Both the position numbers and the translations under genes were made by a program. From Planctomycetota bacterium (GTDB lineage Bacteria; Planctomycetota; Planctomycetia; Pirellulales; Pirellulaceae): a stretch of 29,137 bases of DNA. A model generated the notes under the pieces. It did no database searches. It was not told where the DNA came from and saw only the letters and a program-made list of their open reading frames with translations. The stretch's first letter is position 1. The number at the start of each line of letters is the position of its first letter. Where the stretch lies: contig JAJDEH010000342.1 in NCBI GenBank assembly GCA_029259935.1, forward strand, positions 1-29,137, given 5' to 3'. This document shows, one piece after another, positions 16,330-23,684 of this stretch.

Positions 16330-18848
16330 ACACTTGGTTGGCATCAGCTTCGGTCAGTTTCGCGGGTCGGGCAGTTGATTTGCTCGTGGATGTTTCCTTT
16401 CGATCGACGGTCGTCCTGATCGTGGCGATGGCGGCTGCTTTGCTGGTGCGTCGGCAGACTGCTTCGGTGAAGCATCTCGTTTGGATGTCCGCCTTCGTAC
16501 TGTTGCTGGCAATGCCGTTTCTGGCCGCCTTGGCGCCTCAATGGCGAGTCTTGCCGAGTTGGACGGAACTGGTTTCCGCCAACCACGCGGTCTCAACGGT
16601 CACCGGTGAAGACGGAATGCCAGCGGCACACGTGCCGCGTGTGGCTAGCCACGCTTCGACGGAATCAGGGGTCGATCTCGAAACCCCAACTTCGCCACCG
16701 CCAAAAGCGGATTTCAACATTATTTCAGAAACCGCGATGTTTGAATCGCCGGCAAATGCCGGCCAAGATACCTCTTGGGAATTCTCACACATCGTACTGC
16801 TGGTTTGGCTGACGGGAGCATCGGTTGCGATGGTGCGTTTGTTGGCCGCGTTTTTTTCTCTGTGGCATATCCGCCGCACTTCGGAAACGGTTACCGACGG
16901 GCAACTGTTTGACGAGTTTCGTCAGTTGTGTGGCGAATTAAACCTAAGAGTGCAGCCGCGATTGCTGCGTGGGGGCGAGCAAGCGATGCCCATGGCTTGG
17001 GGAGTGTGTCGCTTCTTCGTGATGGTACCCAGCAAGTTAAGTGATTGGCCCAAATCGCAGCGACGTTCCGTTCTGTTGCACGAACTGGGACATGTAGCAC
17101 GGCGAGATCCGATGTGGCAGATGGTTGTCGAGATGGTGCGCGCCTTGCATTGGTTTAATCCCCTGGTGTGGCTGGCGATCAGCCGATTGCAGCTGCAACG
17201 TGAGTGTGCCTGCGATGATTTGGTGATCAATCGAGGCGTCACGCCTCAGCAGTACGCGCACCAGTTGTTGGACGTCGTCACGCGCGGCCGGTTGCGACGT
17301 GTTGGATACGCGGTGGGCGTGGCGATGGCGTCGAGATCGCGAATCGAACGCCGTTTGCTGTCGATCATGGATCGGGCCAGTTCCCGAACTCCCCTAGCCC
17401 GTTGGCATATTTTCGCCAGCGCGGCGATTTGTCTCGCCCTCGGCGTTCCGCTGGCGGTAATCCGGGGTGCCGACGGCCCAGACGCATCAGAACCCGCCGT
17501 CGCCAAAGACGCCGTCGCCAAAGACAGCGAACCCGCGCCGAAAGACACCGCGTCCGATGCAAAACCACCCGCGGCTGGGGCGGACGATGTCGAATCGCCG
17601 CGGCGGTTGGCGCACATCGGATTAGTCCAGCGGGAAGACCTGGATGCGGTGGCCAGTGTCGCGATCAGCCGGGACGGCCGATTTCTTTACGCCTCGGCGT
17701 ATCAAGCGGCCAGTCACGTGGTCTTCGCACGCGACAAAGCAACCGGGCGGCTGGAGCATGTGCAAACCATTCAGAACGCGGATCTGTTGGCAGGCGCTAC
17801 GGCGCTTCGATTGAGTCACGACGAACGGTTCGCGGTCGCCGCCGCCTTTCGGTCGAAGGCCGTATCGTTGTACGGACGCGATGCGAAATCCGGAAAGTTG
17901 ACGCTGTTGGACAGCAAGCAACAGGACGTTGACGAAGGAGTCATGGGGATGGAATGGATCATCGAAGCAAGGTTTGCGCCCGATGGCCGATTCGTTTACG
18001 CACTCGACGATCGCGGCGGCTTGACCAGTTTCCGCTTGGTCGGCATGGGCGACGCGCCGAAACTGGAATTCGCCGATGCGTTTCGTAGCGGCGATCTGTC
18101 CGGCGCGCGGGGTCTAGTTCACCACCCGTCGGGAAAGTACGTCTTTGTAGTTTGCAAAACGTCGAATACGCTTGTCGCTCTGCGCCGCGATGCGATGTCC
18201 GGCAAGCTGAGCATCGCGCAGGTGGTGCGGGACGAAGAGGATGGCGTAACGGGTCTGCAGTCGGCGTTTGGCGTGAACGTGTCCCGGGACGGAGATTTCG
18301 TCTACACGGTTTCCGGCCAACATGGCCGAGGCAAAGACAACAGCGTGGGCGTCTTCCGATTCGATGCTGAGAAGGGAAAACTTTCGAGAGTCCAGGAAAT
18401 TCTGCCAGGTAAAGTTCACTTGGAAGGCAGACGGTTCCCGTTCAACGGCGGCAACGAGATCACCGTCGCGCCGGGCCAACGAAGGATTTACGCTTGTGCC
18501 ACAAGCAGCGGATCGTTGGCTGCTTTCGACCGCGACCCGAAGACGGGCAAGGTTTCGCTGATCCAATTAATCTCTGATCAAGAATCACTTGGATGGGTGT
18601 CCGGTCTCGCGGTATCCCCCGATGGCCGATTCGTCTATGCGGCCGCCGAGAAACTTGACGCCGTCTCGATCTACGGCCCAGAGGGTGCCGCCAAGTTGCC
18701 TGCCGCCAAGCCGCCCGCCGTTCCGGAGGAAGTAGAGCGGGGACTGCGTGCCGACGCCGTTGAACGCAATCAATTGAAGTTGCGCAAAATTCAGAGGGAT
18801 GTGAAAGTCAAACCAGACTTGATTCCTCTGCCCGATGCCAAGCCGTGA
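16326..18848 (+). CDS. M56 (BlaR1-like) membrane metalloprotease fused to a lactonase-type beta-propeller
   Basis: This 840-residue protein has hydrophobic membrane segments at about 27-42, 50-70, 155-180 and 361-379. Between the third and fourth lies the M56 zinc protease domain, with HELGH at 252-256 (H252, E253, H256) and RECACDD at 292-298 supplying the likely third ligand E293. After the fourth segment comes an Ala/Lys/Pro-rich linker with an AVAKD repeat (about 391-420), then roughly 400 residues of seven-bladed propeller repeats (SRDGRFLYAS, SHDERFAVAA, APDGRFVYAL, HPSGKYVFVV, SRDGDFVYTV, SPDGRFVYAA), resembling 6-phosphogluconolactonase/YncE-type folds. In BlaR1 the extracytoplasmic domain binds penicillin; here the propeller takes that place, so it may bind a different ligand. 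The protease would inactivate the BlaI-type repressor encoded by the overlapping gene. Confidence 0.9.
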   Translation: MNTWLASASVSFAGRAVDLLVDVSFRSTVVLIVAMAAALLVRRQTASVKHLVWMSAFVLLLAMPFLAALAPQWRVLPSWTELVSANHAVSTVTGEDGMPAAHVPRVASHASTESGVDLETPTSPPPKADFNIISETAMFESPANAGQDTSWEFSHIVLLVWLTGASVAMVRLLAAFFSLWHIRRTSETVTDGQLFDEFRQLCGELNLRVQPRLLRGGEQAMPMAWGVCRFFVMVPSKLSDWPKSQRRSVLLHELGHVARRDPMWQMVVEMVRALHWFNPLVWLAISRLQLQRECACDDLVINRGVTPQQYAHQLLDVVTRGRLRRVGYAVGVAMASRSRIERRLLSIMDRASSRTPLARWHIFASAAICLALGVPLAVIRGADGPDASEPAVAKDAVAKDSEPAPKDTASDAKPPAAGADDVESPRRLAHIGLVQREDLDAVASVAISRDGRFLYASAYQAASHVVFARDKATGRLEHVQTIQNADLLAGATALRLSHDERFAVAAAFRSKAVSLYGRDAKSGKLTLLDSKQQDVDEGVMGMEWIIEARFAPDGRFVYALDDRGGLTSFRLVGMGDAPKLEFADAFRSGDLSGARGLVHHPSGKYVFVVCKTSNTLVALRRDAMSGKLSIAQVVRDEEDGVTGLQSAFGVNVSRDGDFVYTVSGQHGRGKDNSVGVFRFDAEKGKLSRVQEILPGKVHLEGRRFPFNGGNEITVAPGQRRIYACATSSGSLAAFDRDPKTGKVSLIQLISDQESLGWVSGLAVSPDGRFVYAAAEKLDAVSIYGPEGAAKLPAAKPPAVPEEVERGLRADAVERNQLKLRKIQRDVKVKPDLIPLPDAKP

Positions 18849-18912
18849 CCAATTGATCGTGACTTGATCGCCTTACGCCGCGGCCGTCATCGACGCGGGT
18901 CGTCCCAGCAGT

Positions 18913-19290
18913 TTACTTCGGCTGCGCGGGGCGAAAACCCATCAGGGCCTCTTCGCGATCGCGGTATTGCGCCAGGCAAGTGTCAAGTTTGGCTCGGCGA
19001 AGGATATCCTGACACTGATCGGTCAGTCCACACAATCGCAGCATTCGACCTTGCGATTTCAAGATCTTGTTTAACACGACCAACTGGCCAATGATGTTGC
19101 TTCGCAAGATGACTAGGTCATCAAGTTCGAGAACCAGCCGATGCATCAAGTGTTGATCTAGCAGTTCCGACAGTTCGTCGGCCAATCGGCCTTCCTGCGT
19201 CTGCAATTCAACCGGTCCGTGCAAGCGAATGAACAAACAATCTGGCCCGCGTTCCGTTTCAATCATCCATCCCGATTCCAACTCTTGCAT
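18913..19290 (-). CDS. STAS-domain protein (anti-sigma factor antagonist-like)
   Basis: This is a 125-residue single STAS domain: a beta-strand-rich start (CLFIRLHGPVELQ), HLMHRLVLELDDLVILRSNIIGQLVVL around the usual phosphoacceptor serine (S64), and LRLCGLTDQCQDILRRAKL. In SpoIIAA/RsbV-type proteins, phosphorylation of this serine by an HPK-like anti-sigma kinase controls partner switching. No kinase or sigma factor gene is adjacent, so its partner is elsewhere. ATG 19290 is chosen because GGAG lies 8 bases upstream; an ATG at 19308 is in frame. Convergent with the M56 gene. Confidence 0.8.
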   Translation of the reverse strand: MQELESGWMIETERGPDCLFIRLHGPVELQTQEGRLADELSELLDQHLMHRLVLELDDLVILRSNIIGQLVVLNKILKSQGRMLRLCGLTDQCQDILRRAKLDTCLAQYRDREEALMGFRPAQPK

Positions 19291-19625
19291 TGTGGTTGCT
19301 CCTTGCATTCGATCCGCTTGCGGGCTTGGGTAACCGCCTTCTTACTGCCGAGCCACTAAACAACCATCTTAAGAAAGTCACGGTTTACGGCAAGCCGATT
19401 CCGGCAGGTCGGCCGGTGTGCGGACTCCCGCTAGGCTAGACGATGAACCGGAGGCAGACGTGCCGGCCAGGGTGCCCCGGTCTGCTAGCGTTTCATTGGG
19501 ATCGGTTGCAAATAGGTGCGCTCCATCAACCCCCTTGAATGCGGCGGGCAGGGGCCACATACTACCGAGCTAATTACGCGATAGATCTCTAATTCACTTG
19601 ATATTCCCGCAAGAAAGGTCTCGAA
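19291..19625 (+). promoter_or_regulatory. Intergenic region holding a probable tpx promoter
   Basis: These 335 bases lie between the divergent STAS gene and tpx. A candidate promoter for tpx is TTGAAT (19535-19540), a 17-base spacer, then CATACT (19558-19563), with 60 bases from the -10 to the ATG. AGAAAGG near 19612 is the ribosome site. A 60-codon frame on the minus strand (19378-19560) has no recognisable features. Nothing else was identified. Confidence 0.4.
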
Positions 19626-20144
19626 ATGTCACGTCCCGCCGCTGTAACCTTCAAAGGAAACCCGTTGACGCTAGCAGGTGAAGAGGTTCAAGCTGGGCAG
19701 GATGCGCCCGACTTTACGTTGCACTATTATCAAGACGGATTGCAGACCATCACACCCGCCGACCTCAAGGGCAAGCCGACACTGCTCAGCGTCGTGCCCT
19801 CCTTGGACACGCCGGTTTGCGCCGATCAAACCAAAAAATTTAATGACGAATTGGCGGCCTTGGGCGACCGGATCAACGCGGTGACCGTCAGTCTGGATCT
19901 GCCATTCGCCCAAGGGCGTTTCTGTGGCGAGAACAGCATCAGCAACATGAGGACGGGCAGCGACTACCAAGATCGTACTTTCGGTCAGAATTGGGGCATG
20001 CTGATTGAAGAGCTTAAGCTATTAGCTCGGGGAGTGTTTGTACTGGACGCTGGCGGCAAGGTCGTCCACGCCGAAACCGTCAACGAGGTGACCGATCATC
20101 CGAACTACGGCGCGGCACTCGATGCATTGAAGAGCCAATTGTAG
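19626..20144 (+). CDS. tpx: Thiol peroxidase (atypical 2-Cys peroxiredoxin)
   Basis: This 172-residue protein matches Tpx in length and motifs: FKGNPLTLAG at the start, APDFTL, SVVPSLDTPVCADQTKKFN with peroxidatic C65, and RFCGENSISNMR with resolving C100. It reduces hydroperoxides in the cytoplasm, forming an intramolecular disulfide that is recycled by thioredoxin. Conserved T62 (two before the VC) and R109 complete the active site by family knowledge. A single-gene unit with a possible promoter at 19535-19563 and an AGAAAGG ribosome site. Confidence 0.95.
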   Translation: MSRPAAVTFKGNPLTLAGEEVQAGQDAPDFTLHYYQDGLQTITPADLKGKPTLLSVVPSLDTPVCADQTKKFNDELAALGDRINAVTVSLDLPFAQGRFCGENSISNMRTGSDYQDRTFGQNWGMLIEELKLLARGVFVLDAGGKVVHAETVNEVTDHPNYGAALDALKSQL

Positions 20145-20729
20145 CCCCTACGCCGTGGGACCGAACTTGCGGAAATTTGTGAGACGGCGATTCCGTGCGG
20201 TGCCAAGGGACGATCCTGGTGGACGACGATCCTGGTGGAAACGAGGCGATGTTAAGGTGCGAATGACTGGCTGTCTGGGGTTTGAGCCGCGTTACCTGGC
20301 CGGATGCCACCTCCGGCGGTGAGGTGCTTGCGAGATCTTCCTTTCGACCAGGGCTCGAAATTCAAAACTTGACAGGGACGCTCCACGGGCCGTGGGTCGA
20401 GCGGAATTGGGTGGCGTCTAGCCATCTTGCGTGGGATCGCAAAGCGACGCCGAGCTAGTCGAACCTGAATCGAGCCAAGAAGGTCGTCGCGATGTCTGGC
20501 GGATCTTCCATCTGATTGGGAATCGCCGACCTGTCGTTGCCATGATCCGAGTGACTCGGCCACAGCCAGCCGCCGCGCAATCGAGCCGGCATCAGCCGCT
20601 CGCGTCCATGCGACCCGCGATACGGAACGCCCCGAATGGCTCGCAAAAATAGATTCGCTTTGATACGATGCAATTCTTATTGAAGCGGGGCGAATGTGAA
20701 GCTGGGAAACTCAACAACGGATAGAAACC
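20145..20729. other. 585-base gap with no recognised gene
   Basis: This region contains a 15-base unit (gacgatcctggtgga) repeated at 20209-20223 and 20225-20239. It also has a small hairpin (cacctc/gaggtg, 20308-20326) without a T run. Several short overlapping frames on both strands (for example 20252-20563 minus and 20455-20673 minus) show no familiar motif, no good ribosome site and an atypical Arg/Pro-rich composition. It could be decayed coding sequence or the long leader of the next gene. The last 90 bases are richer in A/T and presumably hold the promoter of the gene at 20730. Confidence 0.4.
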
Positions 20730-22877
20730 ATGGCGCTTGATCCCTATAAGTTGTGCCCTTGTGGCGGTGGCAAGAAGGTCAAATTCTGTTGCTCGAAGGA
20801 TATCGCCCACGATCTTGATCAGGTCTACAGGATGATGGAGGGCGATCAGCGGCTGGCGGCATTCGACAGACTCACCAAGCTCATCAAGGAAAAAGGTGAG
20901 CGGGGCTGTTTGTTGGCGCTGAAGGGCTCCATCGCCTTGCAGCTAGAGCGGATTGACGACGCCAAGGCGACCATCGGAAAATTCGTCGTCGAGCATCCGG
21001 AAAATCCCGTGGCCCTTTCGCAATCGGCCTTAATCGAGACCGCCGAGGGGAATCTACACGAAGCCGTGACCGCCTTGCAGCGCGCGCTGGAGCAGATCGA
21101 TAAAGACCTTCCAATGATGGTCTACCAGGCTGTGGGTGTCTTGGCCCATGCGCTGGCCGGCCACGGAGAGATCATTGCGGCACGCAATCATTTGTTAATG
21201 CAAATCTCATTCTCTGACGAAAATGCTCAACAGGCCGTCGAGCTGTTGATGAAGCTTCAGCATTCGCCAGAGCTCCCGCTGCTGCTGAAACAGGATTGGA
21301 TTTCCGCCGACTGTCCCGAGGGTGTCGAATGGGAAGAGCCGTTTGCCGAGGCACAGAAGCTGACGCGACGAGGAACCTGGTTGGCGGCGGTTGAAAAGCT
21401 GGAACTGCTGGCTCAAAAGTATCCCGGCCAACCAGAGATCATGCGCAACATCGCCGTCTTGCGAAATTCACTGGGTGATCGCGAGGCGATGATCGAGGCG
21501 TGGCGGCGTTACGCGGCGATGGACAACGTGGCCCTTGACGACGCCGTCGAAGCGGAAGCGCTGGCGCAACTGCTGGATCCCGACAGCGACAAGGGCTGGA
21601 TCGATGTAGTGTGCGTGACGTATCCGGTCAATGATCAGGAGCGGCTGCTTGAAGTTCTCACGGATGACCGCAGCGTGGCGCGCATGCCGCATGACCTTGC
21701 CGAGTTCGCCGACGAAGGCGAGCCGCCGCCCAAGGGTGCCTACTGGTTGCTCGATCGACCGGTGCCCACCACGGGCGAGGGCTTAACGTCGGACGACGTG
21801 CCCGTGGTTGTGGGTGAGCTGTTCTTGTATGGTCGGCAAACCGATCGCGAGCCCCGGCTGGAATTCGTCGCCGATAGGACGGACGACTACGACCAGCAAC
21901 TGGCGAGATTAGCCGAGCTGCTGGGAGACCTGGCCGGTCCGCCCGAAAACGAGGAAGTCACCGATCAAGTTGGCGCGCTGACCGCGGCGCTCACATGGAA
22001 CTGGCACTTTCCCCAAGACACTTCGATTGAAGCTCGCGAGGCAATGATCGCCGTGCGGAATCGGGAAGTAATGCTCAACCGATGGACCAATCTCGAATTG
22101 AGCGTGTTAGGAGGTAAGCGGCCGAAGGATGTGGCCGGTAACTCCGCCTATCAGGCCAAGGTGTTGGCCGCCATCCAGCTTATGGAACTTGGATCCGAAA
22201 GTTCGCCGTTGCCTTCACTGGACTACAATGAACTGCGTCGCCATTTGGATTTGCCCGAGCAGCAGGCCATTGATCCTGAAGGGGAAAAGGTCAGCCATCT
22301 GCCCGTGATTCGGCTGTCGCGCGTTTTGGCCGAGAAACTGTCCGACGAAGACCTGACCAGATGCTACGCCCGTGCCAAGCAATGCACAGCGCGGAAGGCA
22401 TTGCAACACCTGGCCAAGGAACTGGTTCAGCGGGACGGCATGGAAGTTGCCAAGTTGATCGATGCCTATCAGGTTCTGTCCCACTCCTGCAAAGACAACC
22501 AGCAAGCCATCGCCTATCTGCACGCGGGGCGGGACTTGGCCGTCAAGGAAGGCGACTCGATTGCCCATTGGCTTCTCGCGGAACTGGATCTTCGACTTCG
22601 ACGCGGGATCATCGAGGAATGTCAAGCCATCATGGAGCAGATCCTGTCCCGGCATGGCAAAGAACCGGGTATCGCCTCGGGCCTGCGCGAATTGTTAATG
22701 GGATACGGCCTGATGACGCCCGACGGGCAGATGGCTGGCCCAGCCGCCCAACCGCGGGCCAGCGCCCAAGCACCAACCGAGTCGTTGTCCGAGGCGGGAA
22801 AGATCTGGACTCCCGAGGCGGAGGCGGCGGAACAAGCCGAAGGCAAATCGAAACTCTGGGTGCCCGGCATGGACTAA
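20730..22877 (+). CDS. SEC-C-like zinc finger plus TPR-type helical repeat protein
   Basis: This 715-residue protein opens with CPCGGGKKVKFCC (C9, C11, C20, C21), a close match to the SEC-C zinc motif that in SecA binds zinc and SecB or ribosomes, though normally at the C-terminus. The body is helical with tetratricopeptide-like repeats (for example RLAAFDRLTKLIKEKG, KATIGKFVVEHPENPVALSQSA, EAVTALQRALEQ, AAVEKLELLAQKYPGQPEIMRN). A mixed middle region (about 320-440) and a low-complexity tail follow, ending in KLWVPGMD. No signal peptide, so cytoplasmic. I do not recognise a named family; a role in binding proteins or ribosomes is inference from the zinc finger and repeats. A weak ribosome site precedes ATG 20730. 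Confidence 0.82.
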   Translation: MALDPYKLCPCGGGKKVKFCCSKDIAHDLDQVYRMMEGDQRLAAFDRLTKLIKEKGERGCLLALKGSIALQLERIDDAKATIGKFVVEHPENPVALSQSALIETAEGNLHEAVTALQRALEQIDKDLPMMVYQAVGVLAHALAGHGEIIAARNHLLMQISFSDENAQQAVELLMKLQHSPELPLLLKQDWISADCPEGVEWEEPFAEAQKLTRRGTWLAAVEKLELLAQKYPGQPEIMRNIAVLRNSLGDREAMIEAWRRYAAMDNVALDDAVEAEALAQLLDPDSDKGWIDVVCVTYPVNDQERLLEVLTDDRSVARMPHDLAEFADEGEPPPKGAYWLLDRPVPTTGEGLTSDDVPVVVGELFLYGRQTDREPRLEFVADRTDDYDQQLARLAELLGDLAGPPENEEVTDQVGALTAALTWNWHFPQDTSIEAREAMIAVRNREVMLNRWTNLELSVLGGKRPKDVAGNSAYQAKVLAAIQLMELGSESSPLPSLDYNELRRHLDLPEQQAIDPEGEKVSHLPVIRLSRVLAEKLSDEDLTRCYARAKQCTARKALQHLAKELVQRDGMEVAKLIDAYQVLSHSCKDNQQAIAYLHAGRDLAVKEGDSIAHWLLAELDLRLRRGIIEECQAIMEQILSRHGKEPGIASGLRELLMGYGLMTPDGQMAGPAAQPRASAQAPTESLSEAGKIWTPEAEAAEQAEGKSKLWVPGMD

Positions 22878-23025
22878 CCACTTGGATTGTGTGCATCACC
22901 CCGTGGAGCGGAAAGTCGCTGATCGCTCCGCGATGATGGCGTGTTCGCCGGAAACACTTGCTTTCGTGCTGGCTGGCCATCTAAAATTCTTCTCATCCAA
23001 TACACGATGATCCGCGCGCCGCGAT

Positions 23026-23082
23026 ACTTCTGCTAAATCGTTACTTCTGCTAAATCGTTCTCGTGAAAGTGTCCGCTCACGA
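23026..23082 (+). repeat. 17-bp perfect tandem duplication followed by a hairpin in the leader of the next gene
   Basis: The unit acttctgctaaatcgtt occurs at 23026-23042 and again, without change, at 23043-23059. It is followed by a perfect 6-bp stem, tcgtga (23061-23066) and tcacga (23077-23082), that ends two bases before the ATG at 23085, in the place where a ribosome site would be. No Shine-Dalgarno sequence is visible. The elements may affect expression of the small gene; alternatively the duplication is a recent slippage event. Confidence 0.75.
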
Positions 23083-23084
23083 AT

Positions 23085-23618
23085 ATGCTCTTCGACGACT
23101 TTGAACAACAGCGACAGTTTCAAGAGGCTTGGGAAGCCGTGGAGATCGTGCGCCCCGTGCAGTTTTCGCTGTTTACCTTTGGCGAGTCGGCGCTTCCATA
23201 TTATTTGGTTTGCGGCGATTCGGCTCCTGGTGAAACCGTTTCCGTCACTCGGGGTGAAGTTCGTATCAAACGCCCGGTGATTATCACGCCCGAAAATGCT
23301 CGCGGCGAGTTTCGGAACTTCTTCGAAAACGACGAAGAGCGGGGAGTCGGCGAATTCCTACTGGCCCGCAATGCGCAGTTTTCCAATCTCCAGTTTGAAA
23401 ACCAGAGCCAAGCCAAGCAGATTGTCAGCGACAATGTGGAGGAGGCAATCGACAAGCTTAACCGTCAGCTTGACGTTGAAGATGAAGATCGCGTGGCCAT
23501 TTTGTCGGCACCGTCGCATTTGGGCGGCGTGGCCGTCCTGCGGTATGCGGCCGAAAAAGTTTGGGACAGCAGTGCGGACAACATTCAGGAGCTACGCGAG
23601 CGAGGCTTCTTGCCTTGA
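23085..23618 (+). CDS. Conserved-looking cytoplasmic protein of unknown function
   Basis: This 177-residue acidic protein has no signal or membrane segment. Its first half is beta-rich (PVQFSLFTFGESALPYYLVCGD, then VSVTRGEVRIKRPVIITPEN). The second half is helical and charged (EEAIDKLNRQLDVEDEDRVAILSAPSHLGGVAVLRYAAEKVW), ending in ELRERGFLP. I do not recognise the family. Codon use and the absence of stops fit a real gene, and it lies 66 bases before speA in the same direction, so they may be co-transcribed. Its leader is unusual (see 23026-23082). Confidence 0.75.
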   Translation: MLFDDFEQQRQFQEAWEAVEIVRPVQFSLFTFGESALPYYLVCGDSAPGETVSVTRGEVRIKRPVIITPENARGEFRNFFENDEERGVGEFLLARNAQFSNLQFENQSQAKQIVSDNVEEAIDKLNRQLDVEDEDRVAILSAPSHLGGVAVLRYAAEKVWDSSADNIQELRERGFLP

Positions 23619-23684
23619 TCGTACAGTAGTGCGCGCGGACGTGGTTGCGGCGAGGCCGCTCTCATTGGTGTGGAGACTCGCCAA

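Noticed and set aside
19378..19560. 60-codon frame on the minus strand between the STAS gene and tpx
   Set aside because: No ribosome site, no recognisable motif, third-position base use is mixed, and it overlaps the probable tpx promoter.
22905..22929. ggagcg/cgctcc hairpin after the SEC-C/TPR gene
   Set aside because: A 6-bp stem with a 13-base loop and no T run is too weak to call a terminator.
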